From the NCBI GenBank assembly GCA_030374735.1, contig JASCIV010000330.1, positions 1 to 24,272 of the forward strand: DNA of 24,272 nucleotides, written 5' to 3'. The position numbers were made by a program, and so were the translations under genes. Positions 1-10,165 of this stretch are shown piece by piece (the first letter of the stretch is position 1; each line of letters opens with the position of its first letter). The DNA comes from Gracilaria caudata (Eukaryota; Rhodophyta; Florideophyceae; Gracilariales; Gracilariaceae). The notes under the pieces were generated by a model. The model did not search any database and was not told the origin of the DNA. It worked only from the letters and a program-made list of their open reading frames with translations.

Positions 1-574
1 GGGCAATTCTCTAAAGCACGGACAACTAGTCCATACTTGCTTCCATATTAACTGTTCGAGACAGTGACATTCTGCTACCACTAAAAAGTTGTCACGCAAG
101 CTGGTTCGTCACATCATGGCGACGATTATGAATATCTTCGAGCTGAACTGACCAGTCTTGGACAAGAAGAGAAATTGTGTGGGGTTTCCCCACCGTGAAC
201 AGATTAACCTACAAATGGGTAGTACGAACTTCGAAGGTACCAATACAAAAGTTGATCTATAAATGAATGAAGCTAGTAGTCGTACAAGGGTTGGTGCGAT
301 TAAGCTTACGCTGGCCATCTCGTTTAGTTTGTAATGTCAGCTTTCAAGTAGATACAAAATGTGGATCGCTGCCACTGAGTGAATCACGCAATTCGGATTT
401 GGCAAAACTATGCAGCAAACTCGAGACGGGTTGGTGAGTAAGGCCTGGCCCTTGCTGAGGGAAAAGCTCTAGTCTAATAGAGAATCGATCGATAAAACAA
501 GAAGACAACTTCCTTTGGCGAGCACTCCATAAAACCAACCATCACTGATCTTTGTCTTCGAACACAACAGCAGA
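1..574. other. Left-edge intergenic stretch
   Basis: Lies downstream of the minus-strand gene that ends at 575 and probably contains its 3' UTR. The only Met-initiated frame of note is 69 codons on the minus strand (109-318); it is hydrophobic, matches no family I know, and I do not call it a gene. No RNA gene or repeat was seen. Confidence 0.5.
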
Positions 575-3322
575 TTATTCCTTGTTTCCAGCATCACATA
601 CATTATGACGTCCCTCTTGTTCCGCAATTGTCGACGAATGGATGTTTTCATTTAGAGAGCTTGCCTGAGACTTGGTGTTGGCATCTTTTGTTGTTGTAGC
701 CGCTGGGAAATCCATTGCTGGGTGAGTCCCTGATGGATGACCACCTTCGGGGTCAGCATCAGAGGCCGCACTGGCATTGCCTTGCGTTAACTTCGGTAAA
801 TTTACGCCTTTCTTGGGCGGGGAAGTGGTGGGCCCCTCTTCCCTCGCATTCGAGTCTTTGTTCCCCTGTTGGACATCTTTATGGTTCTTTGAATGGTTCG
901 CAAGAGAGGTAAGAGCACTCGATTCGCTTTTGTCTGGTTTAGATCCAGTGGGAGACACTTTAGCATCTCCATGTTCTTTGTAGAAGATCTTAGCCCACCC
1001 TTCTACTTCTTTCTTCGTCACGGTAGGCTTGCGATCGACAGGTTTCTCTAGCTTCTTTGCTCGCACAAAATTGTTGAAAGCCGTGTACAGAGACCACCAT
1101 CGCTCGCTCCAGTGTTTGAGCTCATTCTCCCAAAGGCCCTGAATCATAGCCTGAGACATTTCGCGGCCATATCTCATCTCAAAGCGTCCTTGAACTTGAG
1201 AATTAGACGGTGGAGGAGGATAATGAGCAACAAATGCCTTTCGTATCGTGGTAAATTCATCCTCTGTCAATCGTTTTCTTTCGTCTTCGTAATCAACCTT
1301 TCTTCTACGTTTTCGAGTAGGGAGCGAAGTAATCTTCACATCGAGAGGTTGACTGCTCCTCTGCGATGGGTTTTGCGAATCTGAGTCAAAAGCTTGACCA
1401 TCCACTCCACTGTCCGTGTTCTCACCATCACTGGTGTTACCTTTTGCATTAGACCGTTTCCGCTTCGTCGTCTTTTTCTTAGAGGTTCGTTTTGGGCCCT
1501 TCTTGGGAGTCGAAGACTGCTTTTCTGCGGCATTCTTGTTCGCCTCCCACCTCGCTTTCATAGCCACAAAGCTCTTTTCCCTTTGCGAAGCCGGGACAAA
1601 GTCGTCATCACTGCCCGAAGAATCAGAATGCACTCCTTCGGCATCCGATAGGTCGTCAATACTCTTCGTTGACACATTCACCCTTCTCTCATTCTTGCGA
1701 ACCTCCTTTCGTTTCTGGACTATGTTTGTTTCGGGTTCCAACCCAGTAGTCCTCTTTCGTTCCATGAGACGAGAGGACTTCCTGGTTGTTCCTCTGCCTT
1801 CTTTTCGTTTCTTCCGGGACGGCCGTGTTGTTTCAATGCCACTAAAATTATCGTCATCGCCATCTCCTTTCACCTTTGAATGCTTTTCTTTCAAGCGCAA
1901 TCCAATGTCCTCAAAGTCTTCGTCATCAGAGTGTGTGCGGAGCGTCTCAGGCTTTTTACGTGCATGCATCCTATCATTTTGCGAAAGCATCTTCCCTTCG
2001 ATCTCCTTATCAATTTCATCTCCTGAATGCTCCAGAAGACTAAAAGATTCTGACCTTCTTCTACCTTGCCTTCGTTTCGTAGTCGTCTTCGCTGGCTTAG
2101 TAACTTTTGAACTTCGCTCCTTTTTTTCTTTCGTCGCCGCTGACCTTCCCTTTCGAGTCTTCGTCATATTTTGTGCGGCATATTTAGATTTCTTAAGTGG
2201 GATGGTGGAAAAGATATCACCCGTATGCCGCGGAGCGTTCCTTCTTCTGAGGGAAGGCTCTTCTCTCAACCGTGCTTCCCTCGGTTTGGCCCCCAAAGGC
2301 ACATCGCCCTCGTCCTTCAGCGTGGATGCCGCACAACTCTCATTTGCCTCTCCCACATCATTTGATACAATTGCGTTGGGCATGGAAACGTCGTTATTCT
2401 TCCGTGATACAAGGGCAGTCGTAGGTCTCTGCTCTTCTTCGATGAAGAGTTCTTGCTTAGTATTCGGCGCAGCTTCACACTGAAATGGTTGATCAGTTCT
2501 GCCCACCGGTATCGCCACATCATTCTCGATCTTTAAGACCTGGCCGCCGAGAAAATTAGTATCAGCGTCCTTGTTCTTTGCTGCATGTGATGAATTAGAG
2601 ACGAGTGCAGGCAAAGTACGGTAAGCGCTTTGGTCTATATCTTTTCGGAGCGGATTCGATGTGGGATGACACGTATTCGGAGGGACATCATTAAGAATTG
2701 CATTAACGGAGGATTTGGTAGGCTGCTTGGGAGAAAGTACCCTCTTGCGCATCCGAGAAAATGGAGGTGAGGGTTTAGATAAGCACACGTCCTTTTCAGC
2801 ACACGTCGACTGGTATTCGTAAGGATTGCCACTCCAGTTCACAGCATGGTTCCAGTCAACATATTCGACATTTGAAGGGGGGGTTCGGTACATGTGTTGC
2901 CCATGCCCTGAAGAGACGCTCGCTGAAAATTGGTGGTGTGGGTCGTTGTTTAGGAAGGGAAGCAGTGTGCCACTGGGGTAAGACGCATTGCCTGAGGACG
3001 AAGTCTGCCACGATGCATTAGCCGGGACAAACTGTTGGTTGACATGTACTTGTGCTCGAGGGTAAGGCTGTGAGTACCATGGCGCCGCAGTTACCATAGA
3101 TGCGTTGTGGGGGTTGTGCTCCAATCCAGAGCCATGTCGCAGTTGATACTGCGCAGTCGTGGGCAACGGCGTGTAGCTTGAAGGGGCGTACCCGCTTGAG
3201 TTCTGAGCGTACGCATGGGTACCCCGGAGGGGCCTGTCCACAGCGAAGTTGTATTGCGGATCGTACGCTTGCTGATCGCCTGGAGGCTGGCTCATGATTT
3301 CCGAGGGAGACCTATGGTACAT
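575..3322 (-). CDS. Unrecognised charged nuclear-type protein, 915 aa
   Basis: I do not recognise this protein. It is one uninterrupted frame from ATG 3320-3322 to TAA 575-577; a second in-frame Met is residue 10 (ATG 3293-3295). Roughly the first 160 residues are rich in Gln, Tyr, Pro, Ser and Asn and look disordered. The middle, about 370-670, alternates Lys/Arg clusters usable as nuclear localisation signals with acidic Ser/Asp/Glu patches. The most structured part is about residues 677-789, between a Lys/Arg-Lys motif and a Ser/Lys-rich tail: it has a PPPP stretch and several Trp residues (GLWENELKHWSERWW) and reads as helical. Composition suggests a DNA- or chromatin-associated protein, which is inference. 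It shares a roughly 500 bp divergent intergenic region with the helicase gene. That this is a real gene is well supported by its length; its role is unknown. Confidence 0.8.
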   Translation of the reverse strand: MYHRSPSEIMSQPPGDQQAYDPQYNFAVDRPLRGTHAYAQNSSGYAPSSYTPLPTTAQYQLRHGSGLEHNPHNASMVTAAPWYSQPYPRAQVHVNQQFVPANASWQTSSSGNASYPSGTLLPFLNNDPHHQFSASVSSGHGQHMYRTPPSNVEYVDWNHAVNWSGNPYEYQSTCAEKDVCLSKPSPPFSRMRKRVLSPKQPTKSSVNAILNDVPPNTCHPTSNPLRKDIDQSAYRTLPALVSNSSHAAKNKDADTNFLGGQVLKIENDVAIPVGRTDQPFQCEAAPNTKQELFIEEEQRPTTALVSRKNNDVSMPNAIVSNDVGEANESCAASTLKDEGDVPLGAKPREARLREEPSLRRRNAPRHTGDIFSTIPLKKSKYAAQNMTKTRKGRSAATKEKKERSSKVTKPAKTTTKRRQGRRRSESFSLLEHSGDEIDKEIEGKMLSQNDRMHARKKPETLRTHSDDEDFEDIGLRLKEKHSKVKGDGDDDNFSGIETTRPSRKKRKEGRGTTRKSSRLMERKRTTGLEPETNIVQKRKEVRKNERRVNVSTKSIDDLSDAEGVHSDSSGSDDDFVPASQREKSFVAMKARWEANKNAAEKQSSTPKKGPKRTSKKKTTKRKRSNAKGNTSDGENTDSGVDGQAFDSDSQNPSQRSSQPLDVKITSLPTRKRRRKVDYEDERKRLTEDEFTTIRKAFVAHYPPPPSNSQVQGRFEMRYGREMSQAMIQGLWENELKHWSERWWSLYTAFNNFVRAKKLEKPVDRKPTVTKKEVEGWAKIFYKEHGDAKVSPTGSKPDKSESSALTSLANHSKNHKDVQQGNKDSNAREEGPTTSPPKKGVNLPKLTQGNASAASDADPEGGHPSGTHPAMDFPAATTTKDANTKSQASSLNENIHSSTIAEQEGRHNVCDAGNKE

Positions 3323-3826
3323 ACTGTCATTCGGCGGAGAAGGGTTTATGTATCGATGAGGAAACAGACTAATGCCGAAGCCTTAGGCGTAACAGAGCAT
3401 CCGCTTGTCGGCCGAGGACATGATACAGAGAAGGCGTTGCGTCGCGTCGTGCAGCTGAACAGCGAATGTTCAATTCCAAGATTGCTTCGCATGCTTTCAC
3501 CATCCGTGTTTGATGGCGTGTCGATGGACTTTTTGGTTGGTAAATGACAATTTCAATTTTGGCGCGAAAGCACAAGACCAAAACACATACTGTGTGCAAT
3601 ACATGTAATTACATGCACACGGCCGAGCAAATGCCATTGGGGGGGGGGGCGTGCTCTCCGGCAGACCTCTCTCTCTCTCTCTTTTACGAAACGCGCACGC
3701 CAATTCCGCGTTGCGCGCGGGTTTGCTAAAGACCCAACACCTATAACACTCCTATACGGCAGCCACTACCAGACTGGCCTCTTACCACCATTTCTCGCTC
3801 CTCGCCGACAGCCCTGCAGGCTCAAC
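3323..3826. promoter_or_regulatory. Divergent intergenic promoter region
   Basis: About 500 bp separate the start codons of two divergent genes, so both promoters and 5' UTRs should be here. It contains an 11-base G run (3639-3649) and a CT dinucleotide tract (3667-3682). No clear TATAAA was seen; TATAAC-like sequence occurs shortly upstream of the helicase start. No convincing coding frame. Confidence 0.5.
3639..3682. repeat. Poly-G run plus (CT)8 tract
   Basis: Eleven consecutive G at 3639-3649, then eight CT units at 3667-3682, inside the divergent promoter. These are simple-sequence tracts, prone to length change and to sequencing error. Confidence 0.9.
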
Positions 3827-6250
3827 ATGCAATCTTCTGAGCACTTTAACTTCCCAGGAACCCCATACGACGTGCAGAAACAGTTGATGTCTGCACTGTA
3901 CAAAACTATTGATGCAGGCAGGATCGGTCTCTTTGAGTCCCCGACTGGTACCGGCAAGACGCTATCCATTATATGCGCGTGTCTGTCTTGGCTCCAAGAC
4001 AATCGATTTCACGCCAGCGGACAAAACGTTTCAAGAGATGGAGAACCAGACTGGGTCAATAACCAGACCATCGTTCAACAAGCGCGTGCGCAAAAAGAGG
4101 AGCTTACCAGAAGGAAGCAATCCTTTGCCCGCAGACTCACTAACTCTTTGAGACAACCGGACACGCTCTCCAAGCGCAGACGGAAACAAAATGACGATGA
4201 TCTGTTCTCCGACTCTGAAGACGAAGCTGCAGCCGGAAGGTTTGGAGCTCAAAATCCTGGTAACCCAAAGATCATCTTCGCCACTAGGACTCATACTCAG
4301 CTCACTCAATTTCTTGTAGAGATGCGGAAGACAAAGTTTGGGAAAGAAATCATAAAGTTTGACACCGCCAATGACCAGTTGCCGCTTAATGTCGTCATGT
4401 TCGGTTCTCGAAAGCAATTTTGTATCCATGACCAGGTTCGTTCCCTCGGTACCGCGGCCGCTATCTCCGAGCGATGCCGAGAGCTGACCGAAAATGCTGA
4501 GCAGCCCACTGTTGCCAAAAGAAAGCGAACTAAGAACCATTGCCCCTACAAAGACGAAAGAGCAGAAGCTATCTTACGCGATAAGGGGATGACACGATTG
4601 CACACAATCGAAGAGCTTGCCGATGCTGGAAAAGAAATAGGAGCCTGTCCTTACTTTGCTACAAGGCAAGCGCTGGACACTGGGGAAGTTGACGTGATAG
4701 CAGTCCCCTACTCCGCTGTTCTTCATGAGCAAACGAGGAAGTCATTGGGAATTACTGTTAATGAAAACACTGTTGTCGTATTCGACGAGGCCCACAATAT
4801 CGTCAATACCGTGTCTGAATTACATGCTGGTGTGCTTAGCAGACCATTTCTTTCTCAAACTATAACGGCATTGAAGTCCTACATGGAGAAGTATCGGCTT
4901 CGATTCTCACCCAATAACCTGTTCAAGCTTCGACAATTGCTAGCACTTTCTGAAGGACTCCTGTCGATGCTCGGAAAGCGAGGTTGTAGGCAAAAGAAAG
5001 GGACGGTTGTCCATCCTTCTGTGATTCTTCTAGAAGCCGGAGTTGACAATATTAATTTGTATGATTTAGTACGATACATAGATGACTCTCGTCTCTGTAA
5101 GAAACTCAGGGGATTTGTCGACGCAGGCTATCTGAATTCGGATCCGAAAGAGAAATCTGATGAATCAAGAGGATATCTCGAAACGAATCACAAGAAGCAG
5201 CAAAGTGCAGCGAAGCAGAGTTTAATGGCGTTCGAAAACTTCTTGCGCTGTTTATCTGACTGCTCTGAGTATGCCCGTGTAGCGATCTATCCCTACGAGA
5301 TTCCACAAAATTTCGCGAAGACTGACGATGACTCCCTCCCTTTCGAAATGACAGCTCGACTCAAGTACTTTCTCGTTGAGCCTTCCGCCATTTTTGCGGC
5401 GAGTATGATGAAGGCTAAAGCTGTCCTTTTGTTGGGAGGGACCCTAAGCCCACGCTCCGCAATTAAGAAAACGCTTCTAAGGCACTTACATCGCGATGAA
5501 ATTGTCGAGTTTGAGTGTAATCACGTCGTCCCAGCAGAGAATATCATGACACGAATTTGTGGCCTAGGACCGTCTAACACCCCACTTCAGTTCACGTATG
5601 CGTCGAGACAAAACCAAGCTCTCCTGGATGAGTTGGCGTCCGCCATTGAATCATGTGTTCGACTTGTGGAAGGAGGTGTCGTGGTTTTCTTTTCTAGTTA
5701 TGATTTACTTCAGCGAGCTACCAAAAAATGGCGTAACACTGGCTCCTTCCTCAAGATTTCTCTGGTGAAGCCAATAGTGATCGAAACAAGAGGTTCAAAT
5801 GAAGCCTTTACTCAGTTTCGCGCTTTGATTAAGCGTGACAGCAAGAAGGGTGCTCTACTAGTTGCAGTTATGGGTGGTAAACTTTCCGAAGGCATTAATT
5901 TCTCCGATGAATTGGGGCGAATGGTAATTGTGGTTGGTATGCCATTTGCCAATGCGATGCAACTAGAAACGAGTGAAGTTCTTGCCCAAATGAGTTCTAC
6001 AGACGAGAAGTCTGACTATTTGGAGAATGAGTGTTTGACTATTGTGAATCAATCCATAGGAAGGGCTGTTAGGCATCGTAATGACTTCGCCAGTATTGTC
6101 CTCATGGATAAGCGATTCGGGAGACCTACTTCAGTACAGAAACTTCCTGGTTTCGTTAAACGTGATCTTCAAATTGCTTCATCTTTCAGTGAATTCGAGA
6201 GGGACGTCAGGCGATTCTTCTCTTCGGAACGGAGTATCGCCCCATCATGA
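3827..6250 (+). CDS. CHL1: DDX11/CHL1-family Fe-S DNA helicase
   Basis: Superfamily 2 XPD-like ATP-dependent 5'-3' DNA helicase; the family acts in sister-chromatid cohesion and unwinding of forks and G-quadruplexes in the nucleus. A single 807-residue frame starts at ATG 3827 with A at -3. Visible in order: a Q-like segment (FPGTPYDVQ, about 9-17), Walker A (ESPTGTGKT, 37-45), the four-cysteine Fe-S domain (C199, C217, C239, C274), the DEAH box (320-323), a conserved block with SEGINFSDELGR, and motif VI QSIGRAVRH (742-750). The sequence after motif VI (DFASIVLMDKRFGRP, KLPGF) is typical of DDX11/CHL1 and separates it from XPD and RTEL1. The family is usually 850-970 residues, so this is slightly short with all core motifs kept. 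A basic then acidic segment (about 112-135) between motifs I and Ia looks disordered. Confidence 0.93.
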   Translation: MQSSEHFNFPGTPYDVQKQLMSALYKTIDAGRIGLFESPTGTGKTLSIICACLSWLQDNRFHASGQNVSRDGEPDWVNNQTIVQQARAQKEELTRRKQSFARRLTNSLRQPDTLSKRRRKQNDDDLFSDSEDEAAAGRFGAQNPGNPKIIFATRTHTQLTQFLVEMRKTKFGKEIIKFDTANDQLPLNVVMFGSRKQFCIHDQVRSLGTAAAISERCRELTENAEQPTVAKRKRTKNHCPYKDERAEAILRDKGMTRLHTIEELADAGKEIGACPYFATRQALDTGEVDVIAVPYSAVLHEQTRKSLGITVNENTVVVFDEAHNIVNTVSELHAGVLSRPFLSQTITALKSYMEKYRLRFSPNNLFKLRQLLALSEGLLSMLGKRGCRQKKGTVVHPSVILLEAGVDNINLYDLVRYIDDSRLCKKLRGFVDAGYLNSDPKEKSDESRGYLETNHKKQQSAAKQSLMAFENFLRCLSDCSEYARVAIYPYEIPQNFAKTDDDSLPFEMTARLKYFLVEPSAIFAASMMKAKAVLLLGGTLSPRSAIKKTLLRHLHRDEIVEFECNHVVPAENIMTRICGLGPSNTPLQFTYASRQNQALLDELASAIESCVRLVEGGVVVFFSSYDLLQRATKKWRNTGSFLKISLVKPIVIETRGSNEAFTQFRALIKRDSKKGALLVAVMGGKLSEGINFSDELGRMVIVVGMPFANAMQLETSEVLAQMSSTDEKSDYLENECLTIVNQSIGRAVRHRNDFASIVLMDKRFGRPTSVQKLPGFVKRDLQIASSFSEFERDVRRFFSSERSIAPS

Positions 6251-7287
6251 GAGTATTCAATGCCTTGGGCACCAGAACGGGCACACAGTAAAACCTGAGC
6301 GTAGTTCCTTTTCTTTCTTCTTTTCTTTATTGTGAGATATGAAGGCCAATTACGCCTTTCGATGTGGGGGCTGCTAATGACCCCGACACCTACAACACTT
6401 TCTTTGACAAAAGGTAGGAGCGTAGCTCCGCACTTGCTAAAGCATCGCGCATTCTCCACTCCATGAAGTTCTGTCCACAGTCTTAGTCATCTTGCATGGT
6501 TTGTCTTGCAAAAGCTTTTGTGCCTATCAAAGCGAAAGGCTTTTCGGATGCTTTCAAAATTATATGGGAAGAAGAATTTAATCTTCATCTTCTTCTTGAT
6601 CATGGAATAAGAAACTTTCGTCTTTAACTTGGACACCGGCTTTCTACTACCAAGCTGACGTAAAACATCAATAGAAGCTTTCTAACTTTAGGAAGGCCAA
6701 GAACATGTTGTATGTAAGGAAAAAGAGGAAGAAGAAGAATATACCTGTTCCACTCAACCTATGCGTAACGTCCCACAGGAGCAGAGCCACGTTCTGCATT
6801 TTGAAAGAAAGTGAGCGTTCTTGCAGCAGAGCCCACTAATTGCTTCTCTCTCAAATTTTCACCTTATGCACAACCTGTAGTTCAAATGCATTAGTATCAT
6901 ACGCGAGCCCTCCAGGTTTATCAAAGTCGGAAATTGCTCTTGCTGCTGCTGTTACCATGCCAATAATGGAGGAAAAGAGCAGGCGCAAGAGAATGAATGC
7001 AACTTGTTATGATGCTGCAATGGCCAAAAGACCCTAGCGTTCCTCTGCAACGTAAAGCAACTCCCTATTTCACTCAAACAGTCTTGAGTGAGTGACGAAA
7101 GCAATGCATCCCTCTCAAGACAATAGCATGAGTGCGTCTTGGTTCATTTAGAAAACGTTCTTTGGCAGGCCACCATCACTTTTTCTATCACTCCCTCCCT
7201 TCCGTTGGAGTTCTATCGTTACGAATAGAATCAGTTCGTTACAGTTTGACCGAAACTTCAGACAGCAAATCATTATTAGATGCTGAA
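6251..7287. other. Intergenic gap with a possible small spliced gene
   Basis: About 1 kb between the helicase stop and the first ATG of the ARID gene. It should hold the helicase 3' UTR and the ARID gene promoter and 5' UTR; a 7-codon upstream ORF starts at 7128. GAA/CTT-rich low-complexity sequence lies at about 6570-6600 and 6720-6740. Splice-like signals on the minus strand are listed separately. Confidence 0.5.
6668..6958 (-). CDS. Possible small spliced gene, about 48-52 aa
   Basis: Tentative. Reading the minus strand from ATG 6956-6958 gives an open exon to 6875 (donor CAG|GTTGTG) or 6863 (donor AAG|GTGAAA), both phase 0. An acceptor with a pyrimidine stretch and ATGCAG ends at 6794. 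Exon 2 is 6745-6793, with donor CAG|GTATAT at 6744; the second intron (63 nt, pyrimidine-rich) ends in TTAG at 6682, and exon 3 closes with TGA at 6668-6670. Intron sizes match the better-supported introns in this window. The peptide has no family I recognise. The open frame continues upstream of the ATG without a stop for about 17 codons, so a 5' exon may be missing. It may be fortuitous. Confidence 0.25.
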
Positions 7288-10165
7288 ATGAGTCAGACTC
7301 TAAATGAAGATCTTCAAGAAAATCTCAACACGGACGTACGAATGAAATTTGCTGAGGACGATGAAGCTTTCCAAGGTCTGCCCGAATCCCTGCACGAACA
7401 AGGTTGTACAATGGAAACCCCGATATTACAAGAAGAAACGACAAACAAACTGAAAGCACGTAGTTCTCATGTGCTCTTTCGAGGAGCTGCAGCCGGAAGT
7501 GCTCATCCTGTATCTATCCAAGGAGGATGGCATGTGGATCCAACCGGGCTTCCTCCCGTAAGCAATGCTCCTGTTGCTCAGACTATGTTCCAGAGGCCGT
7601 CAAAATTTAATGTCGCGGACGAGCTGACCCACCCACGACTATATCACCAAACGAAATGGTCTGAGCATTTCTCAACTGGAGTTCATCTTCAACCATCTCT
7701 AAGCAACCCTCAAACAAACATTTCTATTACCCAGAACGAAATCTTCGTAAACCCTAGCACGCCTAGAGTCGTGGATATCGGGGCGTGCACTTCTAAACCA
7801 TACAAGGATGAGGTCAAAAATTCAAGGCATTTCATAGAAAGCTCCACTCCTCGCGAGAACCTCAGCACTGAAAGAGTTGTTTCTCAACAGCTCAAAAAGT
7901 TCTTTCCCGACAAGTTCCAACAGCAGCAGAATCTTCGCATCGATATACTATCTCTCGATGTGGTAGACAGCCCTCTTCAGAAAGATGGACGTCATACAAT
8001 CATTTGTGGAAGGCTACCTGACAATCATCCTTATGCAATTGCAGCACGGGGCTTGGGAAGATATTTGATTTCAAAGCGGTACAACGGTTTACAGGAATGT
8101 GATTCTGAGTCAGAGCGCAGACAGAACTTCCTGAAAGACTGGAAAGCTTTTCATGAAGAGCTTCTTGGATTCATACCGAAACTACCGGTTATCGGTGGAG
8201 GAGAACTGGATATTTATTCTTTGGTGCACGAGGTTTTACTCCTTGGTGGTGTACTTAACGTTGTGAAGAAGAGGGCCTTCAGAGTGGTCGCACAACAATT
8301 AGAGTTGCCAAAGAGCTGTACTAGCGCTGCGTCCGTGTTGAAGAACGCATATGAGAAGCTCCTATTCTACTATGAAGAAAAACTAGTTCACGATAGAATG
8401 CCGCAAGATGTTACCCGAAAACTAGATATGAAGCGAATGGCCCTGGAAGAAAAGCAGAAGGAACGTCGAGCAGCTGAAAGGCTTGCGAAAATGACAGCAT
8501 CCAGGAAGAGAAACTCAGGGGCTCACGATATGCTTATTGATGTCGGTGACTGTACAGATTTGGTAGAAAATGGATACTTGGACAGAGAAGATCCGCGCTT
8601 GCAGAGAATCATGTTAGCAGTCTCTGATAGACCAAGGGTAACGCTGCAGTACCTGGATCTCATTATAAACAGTGATGATGAAGACCTGCTCGTACCGGAG
8701 TTGGAAGACACTTCGGAAGATGATGGATCATTTCGCATTGTGCTTCATGATGTAATTCAGATGGATGAGCTCGAGCAAGGTAAGTGAAAGTTCTCATTTC
8801 CCTCCTTACACAGGTGAGGATAATGATCTGACGTTCCCCATCGAATGACTCAAACGACGCGTAGTTGAGAGCGGAGCAGATGTTGTGTTGCTAGCAATCG
8901 CCGAGTGCATGAAGCTGTCTTCCCTAGGATTAGATCCCGACTTTGAAAGACCAAAGGACCTTGGCCTAGGGAAGGCTTTGTGCATCTTGCCGTTTTGCTC
9001 CCTAAATATGAAACGGGCGTTGGGATTGCTAATCAGTACGGTTATCAAAGCTTCTAAAACACCGACGTTACTGCAACTAGCAGATAGGAATTCCACGCAC
9101 GGCTTGATCGACGGCATGTTCTATTTACTGCACCGATATCTACGGAACGACAGCAGCGACGATGAGGAATATGAAGCATGTGAAACCGATGTTCTCAGCG
9201 CTGCATATTGCGCTTTGAGCGTGGTCCAAATTCTCTTAGACGAAGAAGAGAACCGCTCAAAAGTGGTAACGAACGTGGGGTTCCGTCATGCCGTTGGGCG
9301 GTTTCTTGTGCATGAGGACTCTAATCGATCATTCTTGCTGGTGACTCTGGACATAATTACAAAGTGCTGCACGCTGATGGTGGACCTATTGGGCGAGCGG
9401 GACATGGATGTTTTCGTAAGCTCACTGGTGAAGCGTTTAGAAATGGCCACAGGACTCGATCCCGAAGCACCGTTAGAACGCGAGATGGAGAAAGTACTAG
9501 AGGTGATGCCTGATTACGAGGTTTCCTCCAAGGTTCTACCAATTCTGGTGACGCTCGCGACAAAGATGGGGATTAAAACCAGAAACAGCGGGCGCTTGAT
9601 AGAACTGTGTGTGCGCATGCTTCATTGCCAGGAACGGATTGCCGACAACACAAGTCTCGCTCTGATTGTGCATACAATAGCTGAACGATTTCCAAGCATG
9701 ATTGCGAGCAACAAAGACTTTGTGCGAGGCGTACTGAAACTGGTTCGAGACACTACCTGTGTGGATATTGCGTCGGAAACTCTAATCGTTATCAATCGCA
9801 CATGGTCTGTTCGGGAAATGATTCTGGAAAGCGGTTTGTTAAGAGGTATGAGCCAATGCGCTACGGATCAAGACACACCCTTGACTCATTTAGCCGAAAG
9901 CGTGAACCATGAGAATGACGGCAGTGATGAAAATCATATGTTTGCTGACCTGAGCGTGTATGCGACGGAGAACAAAAAGAACGAAATTGCGTTCGGTGAA
10001 TTGATCAATTCGATTGAAGAGGACAATACGCTCGGTGGTGACGAGGGCGCGACGGAGCCAGAGTTCGTGAAAAAAGAAGACGACGAGAGTGACGACGAGA
10101 GTGACGAAGAGCAAAGCGTGGATACTTCGATGCAGGAAGGTCCGACAGAAGTCGAGCAACGTTAG
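7288..10165 (+). CDS. ARID-domain, helical-repeat protein (ARID2/RSC9-like)
   Basis: Two exons, 7288-8779 and 8865-10165, with an 85-nt phase-1 intron (CAAG|GTAAGT ... GCGTAG), join in frame to encode 930 residues. The ATG at 7288 is the first Met in the frame, which is open upstream without ATG. The N-terminal 270 residues look disordered. An ARID/BRIGHT DNA-binding domain spans about residues 277-368 (DWKAFHEELLGF, LDIYSLVHEVLLLGG, YEKLLFYYEEKL). A Lys/Arg/Glu-rich helix follows; the second exon gives Leu-rich helices resembling armadillo/HEAT repeats, then a very acidic tail. ARID followed by armadillo-like repeats is the layout of ARID2 and RSC9, subunits of PBAF and RSC SWI/SNF remodelers, so a nuclear remodeler subunit is the best guess. 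The ARID call is firmer than the complex assignment. Exon 2 has no ATG at its beginning, which argues against two separate genes. Confidence 0.75.
8780..8864 (+). other. 85-nt GT-AG intron in the ARID gene
   Basis: Donor GTAAGT directly follows CAAG; the acceptor is GCGTAG, with TGACTCAA or CTGAC as possible branch sites. The frame hits TGA at 8785 if unspliced. An earlier CAG at 8811-8813 leads to TGA at 8846 and is excluded. Confidence 0.8.

Noticed and set aside
1416..2483. 355-codon plus-strand frame antisense to the first gene
   Set aside because: A shadow of the long charged minus-strand gene: Ser/Phe/Arg-rich mirror composition, no domain.
6487..6681. 64-codon open stretch on the minus strand as a gene
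   Set aside because: No upstream ATG in frame, Lys/Phe-rich low complexity, and no splice model reaches it in phase.
7132..7287. N-terminal extension of the ARID protein upstream of 7288
   Set aside because: The frame is open but begins with GTG and has no ATG before 7288; treated as 5' UTR.
8811..8813. CAG at 8811-8813 as acceptor of the ARID intron
   Set aside because: Gives a 34-nt intron and an in-frame TGA at 8846.
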